64,000 bases of DNA from Vallitaleaceae bacterium 9-2 (GCA_038396585.1 CP121691.1:2480001-2544000); one strand, 5' to 3'; numbered from the stretch's first letter, positions 8,582-18,240 are shown. Program-made: numbers and translations. Notes: generated by a model from the sequence alone, not told the origin.

Positions 8582-10261
8582 TCACTTTCCATACAATTCA
8601 TCGACAGTCAGTACAGTTGAAATTCCTTCTGTATCTACAGACCAAGCTTCAACCATTAACATATTGTCTTGATTTAATTTGAATTGAATACGGATTTTTT
8701 CCTCGCCTTTGGCTTTGGGTGGGATATTTCTTAGTGTTGTCCCTGTCAGGCGTCGCATACTTTGTTCATAGACAAACTTTCGCTTATTTTCATTGGGTTC
8801 TAGGTCTTCATATACAATAATAGCCATACTTGTTAATCCATCATAATTTGTCTCAAATGTGTAGGGTGCTTCAACAATGAGTCCGTCATCAGGTATCTCC
8901 ATATCACGTTGTATAATCTCAAGATAACGTCTCCCAGCCATTTCAATCCCTAATGAATGAATTGTCTTTTCATAAACTTTGGGTCCTTTTGTTGAAGGAA
9001 GCATAATTTGATGACAATAATGCGCCGCACCTTGGGATATGCTTAATGCCGGGCTTATCTTTGACCGATAAGGCTCTTGCTGAAAATATGCTTGGATTTT
9101 TTCTTCTACAATAGGCAATGCTGATGAACCGCCAACCAAAAAAATATCGGTGATGTCCGCTACATCAATATGTGCGTTAACCAAACACTTTCTCACACTG
9201 TCCATAGTACGTTCTACAAGCGTATGTACTGACACATCTTGCATGCGTTCAAATACATATGTTGAGTCATCTAACGGATGCTTACGCTGATGGGCATAAA
9301 ACATCTCCCGATTAATCTCAAACTGTATATTGACAGGCACGGGTGTTTGAATAAATGGTGCTAATACGACTTTTGCTTTTTGCGTTGTTGACAATTTTTC
9401 TTTAACTTGGTTTGCAACATGCTTCATGCGAATAATCGCCATTTTTTTGTCTTGAACCGCAAGTCCATCGTCTATTTCAAAGTTATATAAATCAATAGTA
9501 TGATGCGTTTGTTCTAAAAAATGTTCATAAATCAAATCCACCATGAGCTGGTCTATATCATTACCTCCCAAGTAATTGTCTCCATAAGTACTTAGAATGG
9601 AAATATTAGGTTCATCTTCCGATTCTTCTTGGCGAATATCTAAGACGCATGCATCAAAAGTTCCGCCTCCAAAGTCATAAACCAGCACTTTTTTACTTTT
9701 TGAGGATGTTGTGGCATATTGTATTGCAGCTGCTGCAGGTTCTAATCGTAAATACACATTATCTTCATCAAACCCTGCCATTACCGCCGCTTTTTTCATC
9801 TTTCTCTTTTGTTTATCGGTTGAGTTGGCCGGAACAGTAATAACACAACCTGAAAAAACTCCGAAAATATTTAATGTATCTCGAATATACTCGTCTGCTT
9901 GGGATTTTAAATAGCCAAGAATCTCTGCAACAATCGTTTCCGGCAAAAAACTATAACGGTCTTTATCACAATAAATCTCAATGGGTTCATCCGACTCCAG
10001 CTTACGCTTAATGGATGTTACCGTACTTTCGGGGTAAATTACAGCGGACTCTTTCGCTTCTAGACCAAATATTCGGTCAAGCTCTCCTGTTACTGCATTT
10101 TTTTCAAATTGAATAACCGAAGGAAACACGGTGTATCCATCAATTTTTAGGGTATGGACTTCGTCTTCATCATAATGGTATATACTCACAACAGAATTCG
10201 TCGTTCCAAAGTCAATGCCCATATATAACCCTTTATTAAGTTCTAAACTTAGGACTCCCAC
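8582..10261 (-). CDS. Hsp70-family chaperone-like ATPase (first paralogue)
   Basis: 559 residues. The longest frame starts with GTG at 10261-10259, 8 bases after GGAGG; an internal ATG at 10222 that gives MGIDFGTTNS is a possible alternative. ATP-site motifs are intact: GIDFGTTNSVVSIY, VYDFGGGTFDACVLDI and IFLVGGSSALPIVEEKI. Residues ~405-555 form a substrate-binding beta domain (HSLGIEMAG, LRNIPPKAKGEEKIRIQF, NMLMVEA). The alpha-helical lid is absent, and the hydrophobic DVLLLD interdomain linker of DnaK is replaced. First Hsp70 of the operon, just before the GrpE-like gene. Cytoplasmic ATPase; the client is unknown. Confidence 0.94.
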   Translation of the reverse strand: MGVLSLELNKGLYMGIDFGTTNSVVSIYHYDEDEVHTLKIDGYTVFPSVIQFEKNAVTGELDRIFGLEAKESAVIYPESTVTSIKRKLESDEPIEIYCDKDRYSFLPETIVAEILGYLKSQADEYIRDTLNIFGVFSGCVITVPANSTDKQKRKMKKAAVMAGFDEDNVYLRLEPAAAAIQYATTSSKSKKVLVYDFGGGTFDACVLDIRQEESEDEPNISILSTYGDNYLGGNDIDQLMVDLIYEHFLEQTHHTIDLYNFEIDDGLAVQDKKMAIIRMKHVANQVKEKLSTTQKAKVVLAPFIQTPVPVNIQFEINREMFYAHQRKHPLDDSTYVFERMQDVSVHTLVERTMDSVRKCLVNAHIDVADITDIFLVGGSSALPIVEEKIQAYFQQEPYRSKISPALSISQGAAHYCHQIMLPSTKGPKVYEKTIHSLGIEMAGRRYLEIIQRDMEIPDDGLIVEAPYTFETNYDGLTSMAIIVYEDLEPNENKRKFVYEQSMRRLTGTTLRNIPPKAKGEEKIRIQFKLNQDNMLMVEAWSVDTEGISTVLTVDELYGK

Positions 10262-10279
10262 ATTTACAACCTCCTTGTT

Positions 10280-13078
10280 TTAAATACGGAATATTTTTTT
10301 TATGTTATTACAATGCTCTAGGTATTCGTCAATGAGACCATATGTCCCCTGTCCATCTCCCACTTCCATTGCATATGCAATGAAATCCAACTGTTGCTTT
10401 GGAACTTGTTCATATACAATATCTGAAACAACAACAATCGTCTTATGCTCGGATATTTTTTTTGTAATATAATATTCCATATATTCTCCATAGAATACAA
10501 ATATCGGATGTACAAACAATCCATAAGCTATATGCACCATTTCTTGTCCATGAAACACTTCATCTTCAGCATATCTACAATAAATTTTTATCTCGTCAAA
10601 GGGCTCTCCATAATATTGTATACTAGTCTCCAATGTTTTTCCACTCTTTTTACATGCCCAAGGAATCAATATGTTGCGTTTTATAAGTTCGTCGCGACAA
10701 GGGTGTTCTGGAAATATTTTTAACAAGGCGAGCAATAACCCATTATCAGGATTTTGTTCATCCGCATAGCACCCTTGAAGAATCTGAGTCTCCTCTTGAT
10801 TAACACTAACATCGTCAATAAGTATTTGTTGACAAAGGTTTTGGCAAAGCAATGGGCGAACTAACCTTTGTTCTTCGAATCTCAAATGTGCATAAATCTG
10901 CATCAATTGTTCATGGGACCGGTTTTGAAGAATTCCTTCTAAAAACGCCGTCAACGACATCGTATTTTTCATGTTTGCCTTATATGTATCATTATCAAGG
11001 AAGATAGGCAAAGAAACCTTTGATTGTTCATACCATTGTCTAGCCGGAGCATATATTAACAGGATGCCTTCTGGCTTAATATTTGATTCTATACGTTCAT
11101 AGAGGGCCTTATTCTGCACTTGTGTTATGCTCTCAAGCGTCACTTGAATAAGATATTCTAAAACCGATTGGCCTGTTGACGTCGTATAAAGATATTGAAT
11201 AAACGTATCATCCAGCATCGCTTCTAATATATCGAAGTGTTCACCAAACATATGTGCATCGATGTGTGCAAGAATCTGTGTAGCTGCATACATATATTCC
11301 GTCTCATGGGTCATCTCTCGAAGATAAACTATGAGTTCTTGATATATTCTCGAAAATCGGCTAAAATCAATGACTTGCGCTTCTATCATCTTTCGATATA
11401 TATATCCTTTTGCTTTCGTCGATAAATCTTTTATAAACGTCATGTAACGCAACAGGCCAAAGTCAATCGGCTCGTCAAGTTGCGCTGCTGCTTCCACATA
11501 ATATCGGTCCAGATTTTTTATATATCGCCCTTCACCTAAGCCTACTTTATAGTATTCTAAAGCAAGACCGTCATAACGCTGCTCCTCCATTGCTTTCTCA
11601 CAACATAAGTCCACCAAAGAAGGCGAAGGATATGTCTTATACAGTTGCATCAATAGCCGACTTGATACATATTTGTTTTTACGTATCCACATCTTTTCCC
11701 GCCCTAAGAGACGATGCGCCCATTGCTTTCCCAAGCATTGTTGGTTTAACGCCCATTGAATACACACTGCATAAAATTGATCATCCACCTCCACAAAAAT
11801 CTCATGTTTGTTCAGGTAGTGCACTGCTTCAGCAAATAAAACTGCATATCTAGTTTTTTGTTCATATAACTGTCGATATATCAAATAACGATCAATTCCT
11901 TTTTCAAGGTAGCGGGTTTGAATTAATGTATTTAGACAATGACTGTCTTTTTTTATTTCATTCAATGTCAGATAGCGCTTACTGCTTTTCTTTTGTACTA
12001 TCGTTTCAAAGACTAAAAAAATCGGATAGTATGGATTTTTTTGAAAATATTCATCGTATTTTCGGATGTACCTGGCTTCTTGTTCATAAGAACGCATGTC
12101 CCCCATATCCACTAGTGCCCATAAATAAATTAAACGAAGATCAAAATCCAACTGATTAAAATTTAAGCAGCCTTTTATATGATTGGTAAAGCTAATCCAT
12201 TCTTTTTTTGGCATTCGCTCTGTAAGAAGCATCAAAAACTGTCGCATGCATTGCACTCGAAGTTGCCGATGCATTTTACGATTCAGAACATTAATGGAGG
12301 TCTCATATAAGGGATAGGCTGTAATTATTGTTTTTATCTTCCGTTGTTGGGAAGGCGTATTTTCCCCATCCAAATGAATCCGAAAAGCAATTTCTTCAAA
12401 TGGTGTCTCCTTAAAAACCACACGCCCAATAATTTTATCCCATGCCGTTTGCTGAATATACCATTCTTGAGTCCATATATCTTTTAGATAAAATTCCGTA
12501 TTTTTTGGGTGAATCAAATCATGGTCCGATTCAATCATAATACTTTTAAGTTCACCCGCTCCATTAAATAATCGCAACTCTATAGCTTCCTCCAGGCTAT
12601 AGGTCATCTTTTCAAAAAAAATAGCCACATCATTCGAATGCTGTGTTTTTGTAGACATATTAATAATCTTTGTCTGGTGTTGGATTGCTTGTGTCTGGGT
12701 CACCTCACCAAATCTATCTATACTTGCCTTGATTTGAAATTCAATGGTAGTGGCGCCTCCTGGATAGTATAGGGTCACTTCTTCTTCATAACTATACCCA
12801 GGAAAAAGTTTTCCTCCATCAATTTCATATTGTATATAATTTGATGTCGGTTTTTTATCCACTTTCAGTTTTATAATTCCTTTTAACGCTTCCATGTATA
12901 TCCATTGAAAAGATTCTAAATATGGACGCACGTAAAATTCACCATAAAAGATTTGACCATTGTTTATGACAATCTCATTTCTTTTTGGTTCTACTTGAAG
13001 TTCAAACTTGGGATGTTTTAATCCATAATTCGCAATGGCTAGCAAACATTCATCTTTTCTCATTCCACTCACATCCAT
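10280..13078 (-). CDS. Large beta-plus-solenoid protein opening the Hsp70 operon
   Basis: 932 residues. The N-terminal ~260 are beta-rich (alternating strands such as KFELQVEPKRNEIVINNG and GGATTIEFQIKASID), like one or two Ig-type sandwiches. Then ~550 residues of Tyr/Leu/Gln-rich helical pairs form an alpha-solenoid. A C-terminal beta segment follows (IQYYGEPFDEIKIYCRYAED). No ATPase motif, signal peptide or membrane helix. From memory it may belong to the uncharacterised DUF5717 family found beside Hsp70 genes in Clostridia; this is not verified. As the first gene of the operon it may be the scaffold or client-recognition subunit (inference). ATG at 13078 is used; an in-frame ATG at 13063 is an alternative. 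Confidence 0.8.
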   Translation of the reverse strand: MDVSGMRKDECLLAIANYGLKHPKFELQVEPKRNEIVINNGQIFYGEFYVRPYLESFQWIYMEALKGIIKLKVDKKPTSNYIQYEIDGGKLFPGYSYEEEVTLYYPGGATTIEFQIKASIDRFGEVTQTQAIQHQTKIINMSTKTQHSNDVAIFFEKMTYSLEEAIELRLFNGAGELKSIMIESDHDLIHPKNTEFYLKDIWTQEWYIQQTAWDKIIGRVVFKETPFEEIAFRIHLDGENTPSQQRKIKTIITAYPLYETSINVLNRKMHRQLRVQCMRQFLMLLTERMPKKEWISFTNHIKGCLNFNQLDFDLRLIYLWALVDMGDMRSYEQEARYIRKYDEYFQKNPYYPIFLVFETIVQKKSSKRYLTLNEIKKDSHCLNTLIQTRYLEKGIDRYLIYRQLYEQKTRYAVLFAEAVHYLNKHEIFVEVDDQFYAVCIQWALNQQCLGKQWAHRLLGREKMWIRKNKYVSSRLLMQLYKTYPSPSLVDLCCEKAMEEQRYDGLALEYYKVGLGEGRYIKNLDRYYVEAAAQLDEPIDFGLLRYMTFIKDLSTKAKGYIYRKMIEAQVIDFSRFSRIYQELIVYLREMTHETEYMYAATQILAHIDAHMFGEHFDILEAMLDDTFIQYLYTTSTGQSVLEYLIQVTLESITQVQNKALYERIESNIKPEGILLIYAPARQWYEQSKVSLPIFLDNDTYKANMKNTMSLTAFLEGILQNRSHEQLMQIYAHLRFEEQRLVRPLLCQNLCQQILIDDVSVNQEETQILQGCYADEQNPDNGLLLALLKIFPEHPCRDELIKRNILIPWACKKSGKTLETSIQYYGEPFDEIKIYCRYAEDEVFHGQEMVHIAYGLFVHPIFVFYGEYMEYYITKKISEHKTIVVVSDIVYEQVPKQQLDFIAYAMEVGDGQGTYGLIDEYLEHCNNIKKIFRI

Positions 13079-13110
13079 ACTAGATTTTTTTACCCTTTAT
13101 CGTTATAATG

Positions 13111-13139
13111 ATTATAGCATATTCACAAATTGTTTCCAA
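13111..13139 (-). promoter_or_regulatory. Sigma-A promoter of the Hsp70 island operon
   Basis: On the minus strand, -35 TTGGAA (13139-13134), 17-base spacer, extended -10 TGCTATAAT (TATAAT at 13116-13111). It lies about 33 bases before the first gene and overlaps the leader and ribosome site of the divergent aminotransferase gene, so the two transcripts may interfere. No CIRCE or heat-shock operator is visible near it. Confidence 0.75.
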
Positions 13140-13150
13140 AGGAGAACCTT

Positions 13151-14248
13151 ATGAAAGAACTGAATAATTTTCATGGTAGCGATGTTGAAAAAGTCGCAAA
13201 ATTTTATCATCTCGATGAAAAATCTATTATAAATTTTAGCGGCAATGTTAATCCACTTGGTTTATCTGAGCAACTACAAGAGAAGCTCATTGCAAATATT
13301 GATTTAGTTACCAATTATCCTGATCCAGACTATCACACATTAAAGGCAAGCATCTCTCAGTATGCCTCAACCCAAAGCGAGTATGTTTTATTAGGTAATG
13401 GAACAACTGAACTCATTGCCCATTATATTGATTATGTCCACCCTAAAAAAGCATTGATTATTGGACCGACCTACTCCGAATACGAAAAAAAAATCAGCAG
13501 TTGTGATGCCGGTGTTGTCTACTACCCTTTAAGTGAATCCAATGATTTTAAGATAGATATTGAAACCATTATCACGATGTGTACCACTGATATTGATTTG
13601 GTTGTTTTGTGTAATCCGAATAATCCTACCGCTTCCTTGATAACGTCTAAGGAGCTTACTCCCTTATTTGACCATCTTAAAGCACTTGGATTACATATCT
13701 TGATTGATGAAACTTACATGGATTTTATAGCAAATGCGGATCATATAAGTGCCATTAATCTTGTAGAGCGTTACTCTAACTGTATTGTTCTTCGTAGCTT
13801 TTCAAAGTTTTTCTCTGCGCCTGGACTTCGACTAGGTTATGGCATTACTAGTGATTTTAAATGTCATGAATCAATGGAAAAACAACGCCACCATTGGGCA
13901 ATCAATTCACTCGCTGCTTTTGCCGGCTCTGAATTAATGAAGGACAGCGCTTTTATTGAGCATACCCATCAATTTATTGAATCCGAGCGTATACGTGTTG
14001 GAACACTATTATCAACAATCAGCGCCTTAAAAGTTTTTCCAAATTATGGTAATTTCTTTTTTGTAAAAATTATTCATCCTCAATACACGACTCAAAAATT
14101 ATTTGACCACCTTATTAAAAGACATCTAATGATTCGTAACACCGCTTCTTTTCCATTTTTGCATGGTGAGTATTTCCGTTTTTCACTTTCTACTCGAGCA
14201 AATAATGATTTGCTCATTGATGCTCTCCAAGATTTCTTTACTCAATAA
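13151..14248 (+). CDS. PLP-dependent aminotransferase, CobD/HisC-like
   Basis: 365 residues from the ATG at 13151, directly after GGAG (13141-13144); the longer frame from 13130 has no ribosome site. Fold-type I PLP enzyme: NFSGNVNPLG at the N-terminus, CNPNNPTA, IDETYMDF (Asp that contacts the pyridine N) and SFSKFFSAPGLRLGYG holding the Schiff-base Lys. The opening motif and the HHWAINSLAA segment resemble L-threonine-O-3-phosphate decarboxylase (CobD) more than histidinol-phosphate aminotransferase, but the two families are hard to separate by eye. A cobU lies 23 kb away; no other cobalamin or his genes are near. Divergent from the Hsp70 operon. Confidence 0.75.
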   Translation: MKELNNFHGSDVEKVAKFYHLDEKSIINFSGNVNPLGLSEQLQEKLIANIDLVTNYPDPDYHTLKASISQYASTQSEYVLLGNGTTELIAHYIDYVHPKKALIIGPTYSEYEKKISSCDAGVVYYPLSESNDFKIDIETIITMCTTDIDLVVLCNPNNPTASLITSKELTPLFDHLKALGLHILIDETYMDFIANADHISAINLVERYSNCIVLRSFSKFFSAPGLRLGYGITSDFKCHESMEKQRHHWAINSLAAFAGSELMKDSAFIEHTHQFIESERIRVGTLLSTISALKVFPNYGNFFFVKIIHPQYTTQKLFDHLIKRHLMIRNTASFPFLHGEYFRFSLSTRANNDLLIDALQDFFTQ

Positions 14249-14258
14249 CTATACATGC

Positions 14259-14304
14259 AAAAAGCTGTTATACTAACCTCAGTTAATATAACAGCTTTTT
14301 TTTT
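14259..14304. terminator. Bidirectional intrinsic terminator
   Basis: Arms 14259-14272 (AAAAAGCTGTTATA) and 14287-14300 are perfectly complementary, with T-runs on both strands. It sits between the convergent aminotransferase and deoC genes and can end both. Confidence 0.85.
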
Positions 14305-14306
14305 AT

Positions 14307-14969
14307 TTAATAGTCGTCACTACTCGTTTGATTGGTCATAATTGCAACACCCGAGCTAGCCCCAATACGATCTGCTCCCGCTTCAATAACAGCCATAGCA
14401 TCATTGTAATCTCTTACGCCTCCAGATGCTTTTACCTTTGCATGACCTGCCACGGCTTCTTTCATTAGACGAACATCTTCAACCGTTGCTCCACCTGTAC
14501 TAAAGCCTGTGGATGTTTTGACAAAATCTGCCTTTGCTTTTACTGCCAAACGACATGCAATCTCTTTTTGTTCATCTGTTAATAAGCATGTCTCCAAAAT
14601 AACTTTGACCGTTGCACCCGCCGCCGCCTCAACAACAGCCTTTATATCTTCATAGACTTCTTCTTCAAGTCCATCTTTTAAAGCACCTATATTAATAACC
14701 ATATCAATTTCTTCGGCTCCATCCGCAATAGCCTGCTTTGTTTCAAAGGCTTTTACTTCTTTTGTAACCGCTCCTAGTGGAAAGCCAACAACTGTACAAA
14801 CCTTGACGTCTGATCCTTCAAGTTCTTTTTTTACCAAGGCCGTATTGTACTGATTAACGCACACCGAAGCAAAATTATACTTTTTAGCTTCTTCACAAAT
14901 TGTCTTGATTTGGTCTTTAGTTGTCTCCGGTTTTAAAATGGTATGGTCGATGTACTTTGCTAAATTCAT
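14307..14969 (-). CDS. deoC: Deoxyribose-phosphate aldolase
   Basis: 220 residues from the ATG at 14969, behind AAGGAGG; the longer frame to 15005 overlaps the upstream gene and has no ribosome site. Cleaves 2-deoxyribose-5-phosphate to glyceraldehyde-3-phosphate and acetaldehyde in deoxynucleoside salvage. Class I aldolase TIM barrel: [52 protein letters not shown] with the Schiff-base Lys, and KASGGVRD with the second conserved Lys. Length matches the family (~220). Second gene after a DUF4234 membrane protein. No other deo or pdp genes are adjacent. Confidence 0.95.
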   Translation of the reverse strand: MNLAKYIDHTILKPETTKDQIKTICEEAKKYNFASVCVNQYNTALVKKELEGSDVKVCTVVGFPLGAVTKEVKAFETKQAIADGAEEIDMVINIGALKDGLEEEVYEDIKAVVEAAAGATVKVILETCLLTDEQKEIACRLAVKAKADFVKTSTGFSTGGATVEDVRLMKEAVAGHAKVKASGGVRDYNDAMAVIEAGADRIGASSGVAIMTNQTSSDDY

Positions 14970-14991
14970 AAATACCTCCTTAAAAATCTTA

Positions 14992-15354
14992 TTAGTAAAT
15001 GGCACTGTTTTGTTCTAATGCCCAAACTCTATTAATGCCTTCTTGCATAATGGCTGCTGATATAATTCCAAACTCTATAATCGCCAAAATCAAACATAAA
15101 ATACTGTCATCTTTTCCAGGCAAGCCAGCTGCTGTTTGAGCTTTTGCAATACGTTGAGCATATTTGTAAAACCAATACCAACGATAGGGAAATAATAAAA
15201 TACAAAGAACTAATTCTAATCCGCTATCCATATCTGCTTCACCTAAGTACTCATTAATATCTCGCATTGTAACATAAATCCAATAAAAATAATATATTCC
15301 GCATGTGATAATTGAATAAATCACAACAACTGCTGCACTTCTTTGTTGATACAT
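14992..15354 (-). CDS. DUF4234-type small membrane protein
   Basis: 120 residues from the ATG at 15354, six bases after GAGGAG (an ATG at 15360 abuts the ribosome site and is less likely). Hydrophobic segments near residues 8-28, 45-60 and 85-102 predict three to four TM helices. The opening [20 protein letters not shown] is typical of DUF4234, a family of unknown function common in Clostridia. It lies 22 bases before deoC and 20 bases after murD, so probably co-transcribed with both; no functional link is evident. Confidence 0.75.
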   Translation of the reverse strand: MYQQRSAAVVVIYSIITCGIYYFYWIYVTMRDINEYLGEADMDSGLELVLCILLFPYRWYWFYKYAQRIAKAQTAAGLPGKDDSILCLILAIIEFGIISAAIMQEGINRVWALEQNSAIY

Positions 15355-15374
15355 AGACATCTCCTCTTTATCCT

Positions 15375-16856
15375 TTATTTTCTTTGTCCTTCCTTGTGCA
15401 CACTGTCTTTAAAATGATCACCTCGTTCTTCAAAGTTTTTATAGCAATTGTAACTGCTTGCCGCAGGTGAAAGCAGGCAACTATACCCAACAGGCGTTAA
15501 TGCATATGCCAGTTTTACGGCTTCATCCACTGTTTGCACCTGATGCCATCTGTGCAGTACATGTTCTTGGTCGACTTCCTTTGCCCACTGATAAATTTTG
15601 TGTCCGGTATCGGGTAAACAAATAATATGCAGTTGCTTAAATGTTAATAGTTTTTTTGTAAAATCAACATAGTCAATCCCTCGGTCAAACCCTCCGATAA
15701 TCAGTGTTTTGAGTGTATCAATCGCTCCTATTGCTTGCAGTGTTGCTTCTGGGATGGTTGAAATTGAATCGTTATAAAATGTAATCCCTTGATAGGTTGC
15801 AACCTTTTCCAGCCGATGTTCTAATCCTTTAAAGGTTCCTATTAATTTTAAGATATCTCTTGACTTAACCTTTTGATAATCTAACTTTCCTTCTTGCTGT
15901 AAAAAGTGAATAATATTAATTACAACAAGGCTATTGAGTAAATTATGTTCCCCAATCAATTCTTTTTGAAACTCTTTGGTTCCATAACTTATCTTTTGAT
16001 TATGGGCATCCGTGTAATAAATCTGGCTGTCTTCCAGAAAAACTCCCGGATGATTGAGCACATTATTTTTTTTATATCCAAAGGTTTCAACTCTTTGATT
16101 TTTGTCAAAATCCATCTGTGCAACTCGCTCACGTAACAGTTGATTGTTGGAACCATAGATACACAAATCATTTCCATGCTCCAAAGCAGACTGTGCCAAA
16201 AAAAGCTGAAGTTTCGAGTCTTGATACGCTCTATAACTTTCATAGTTATTCAAATGTTCTTCAAAGAGATTTAAGATTACGCGTATATGTGGTCCATGGT
16301 GCAAAAACTCAGTTTGAAATGATGACATCTCATAAACGTACATCTGTCCATCTTTGTGATTGACGAGACACTCAAGTGCCGGATAACCAATATTGCCTAC
16401 AAGATTCACCTGAATCCCTAAACCGGATAATACATGGGCAATCAAGGAACTGGTCGTACTTTTGCCTTTGGTTCCTGTAACTCCAATACTATACGCCCCC
16501 ATATATTCCATAAAAAGATCTGCTTGCGATAAAATCTTATCTGATGCAATGGTCTTTAACAAAAAGCCTGGTAAACCTGGTGTCTTAAAAATCACATCAT
16601 ATGTATCGAGGTCTTTAAGATAATCTTCCTTTGAAAGAACAACTGTTGTCTCATCTTGTAGCGTTGCCAAAAACCCTTTGGCTGTCGTTGGTTCTTGATC
16701 CATAATATATAATTCATAAGGCATAGACAGTTTTTTCAAAAGCCTATATGTACTTATTCCTTCTCTGCCAAAACCTACTATTATAATTTTTTTTTCAAAA
16801 AATCGTTTTTCTAATGCCTGTTTGATGTCGTTCCATTGTGTATTGTTATTCGCCAC
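15375..16856 (-). CDS. murD: UDP-N-acetylmuramoyl-L-alanine--glutamate ligase (MurD/MurD2-like)
   Basis: 493 residues from a GTG at 16856-16854. The longest frame would run 63 bases further into the upstream gene; the GTG, with AAGGA about 11 bases before it and an 11-base overlap with the upstream stop, fits translational coupling. Mur ligase: N-terminal Rossmann motif IIIVGFGREGISTYRLL, ATP loop VTGTKGKST (about residues 126-134), central EMSSFQTE and LNLFEEHLNNYESY, and C-terminal IIGGFDRGIDY. It adds glutamate to UDP-MurNAc-L-Ala. Coupling to a MurL-like epimerase gene suggests it accepts L-Glu (MurD2 type) rather than D-Glu (inference). Confidence 0.88.
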   Translation of the reverse strand: MANNNTQWNDIKQALEKRFFEKKIIIVGFGREGISTYRLLKKLSMPYELYIMDQEPTTAKGFLATLQDETTVVLSKEDYLKDLDTYDVIFKTPGLPGFLLKTIASDKILSQADLFMEYMGAYSIGVTGTKGKSTTSSLIAHVLSGLGIQVNLVGNIGYPALECLVNHKDGQMYVYEMSSFQTEFLHHGPHIRVILNLFEEHLNNYESYRAYQDSKLQLFLAQSALEHGNDLCIYGSNNQLLRERVAQMDFDKNQRVETFGYKKNNVLNHPGVFLEDSQIYYTDAHNQKISYGTKEFQKELIGEHNLLNSLVVINIIHFLQQEGKLDYQKVKSRDILKLIGTFKGLEHRLEKVATYQGITFYNDSISTIPEATLQAIGAIDTLKTLIIGGFDRGIDYVDFTKKLLTFKQLHIICLPDTGHKIYQWAKEVDQEHVLHRWHQVQTVDEAVKLAYALTPVGYSCLLSPAASSYNCYKNFEERGDHFKDSVHKEGQRK

Positions 16857-18219
16857 TATTTTCAAGTTCCTTTCTAAGGCGATTAAGATAGTGCAAGGGC
16901 ACCCTATTGCCTTCTTCATAGTCTGTAGGTTGGTCTGAAAGTGCCGGTCCTTCTATATCAATATAATATTGAATTAATGGCGGGTAGGCTTTTTGAAGAT
17001 GCTTCATCTTTTGAATAAAAAGATTTAGGGCATGTCGAACTTCCCATATAGTTCCAACACACTCAAAAGGCTTGGTTTCTTTTATGCCGATAAGTTCGTC
17101 AAATATGTCTTTTAAGTCCATATCCGAAAAAAGTTCTTTTCCAAAATCATGCTCCAAACGTTCTATAGGAATATATGGACTCAAGATAATATAAACAAAT
17201 AGACATTTTGCGCATAGACCACACCATTTGTTTTCTTTTTTTCCACGATTACAACTACGATATACAGAATGATATTGGGTATATTTTGAAAACAATTGTC
17301 CGATTTCAAGTTCATATAAAGGCCGTAACAAACTAAAATATTCAATATCTTGGGTCAAGTATTGATTGAGGTATGTCGCAAAGTCCTCTTCAAACTCAAA
17401 GCTTTTCGAATATTGATGATTAAATGTCGTTCCTATCACACTCGGTTCATTGGCACTGCGTTCATTCGATAACGGGATATATTTTTTTTCAGATAAAAGG
17501 GCTCCAAAAGCAGCTATAAAAGCCAGAATCGCCGAAAAGGGAACATGTCCATTCAGATAGCCTTGTTGATTCATTTCAATTAATCGCGGGTCAAAGTACC
17601 GCTGCGCCTCTAGATATTCATGATAATGAGCGACCTCAATGCAATCATATGCGGCCTTTGGCGCACTCATGACAAAGGGAAGATTAATGGCATGTTCATC
17701 ATTTAATATCTCAAGCGTCACAACCGAGTCCTTGCCTCCACCAACAGGGATAAGGCTTCCTTGTGTATTAACATGTATTTGTTGATTCATCAGCGGCTGA
17801 TCCATTGCACTGACAAATTGAACAAAATTATCTTCTGTAACATATTCTGTCATCTTATTTAGGTAGATAAACTCCCCTAATCCATGATAGAACAGTTTTT
17901 TCCACCATCGTTCTTGCTCTTTAGTTAGTTGTCCACAAGCGATATAGATTTCCTTCGGACATGCAAGCTTATAATAGTTAATTGTCTCGATTAATCCAAT
18001 ATGAAAAATAAAATTAATATAGTTTTGAATTTGATTTTTTCGTAAATGTACATCGTTAGTTTCCACATAATAAGATACCCTATGTGTAAAGGGTATCTTC
18101 TGCGTATCGGATTCTAACTGATATGAATAAATCAATTCAATCTCTTCATCTTTGACACTATATTCATATGCCGTATATGTAAATCGCTTAAATTGTTGTG
18201 ATAACATTTTATAATCCAT
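16846..18219 (-). CDS. murL: MurL-like UDP-MurNAc-L-Ala-L-Glu epimerase
   Basis: 457 residues. Contains a PP-loop-like ATP motif PVGGGKDSVVTLEIL (158-165), then SANEPSVIGTTFNHQYSKS and a Cys cluster CNRGKKENKWCGLCAKC near 330-345, all cytosolic. Known: in Xanthomonas, MurL uses ATP to epimerise the terminal L-Glu of UDP-MurNAc-L-Ala-L-Glu made by MurD2, replacing glutamate racemase. My identification rests on length, the atypical GGGKDS loop and, above all, direct overlap with a murD gene (11 bases). Alternative: an uncharacterised ExsB/PP-loop ligase. Fairly but not fully sure. Confidence 0.68.
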   Translation of the reverse strand: MDYKMLSQQFKRFTYTAYEYSVKDEEIELIYSYQLESDTQKIPFTHRVSYYVETNDVHLRKNQIQNYINFIFHIGLIETINYYKLACPKEIYIACGQLTKEQERWWKKLFYHGLGEFIYLNKMTEYVTEDNFVQFVSAMDQPLMNQQIHVNTQGSLIPVGGGKDSVVTLEILNDEHAINLPFVMSAPKAAYDCIEVAHYHEYLEAQRYFDPRLIEMNQQGYLNGHVPFSAILAFIAAFGALLSEKKYIPLSNERSANEPSVIGTTFNHQYSKSFEFEEDFATYLNQYLTQDIEYFSLLRPLYELEIGQLFSKYTQYHSVYRSCNRGKKENKWCGLCAKCLFVYIILSPYIPIERLEHDFGKELFSDMDLKDIFDELIGIKETKPFECVGTIWEVRHALNLFIQKMKHLQKAYPPLIQYYIDIEGPALSDQPTDYEEGNRVPLHYLNRLRKELENSGE

Positions 18220-18240
18220 TTTATACCTTCTTTTCTCTAT

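Noticed and set aside
13104-13109. TATAAT as a strong promoter for the CobD-like gene
   Set aside because: No acceptable -35 at 16-18 bases; listed only as possible because the gene must have a promoter nearby.
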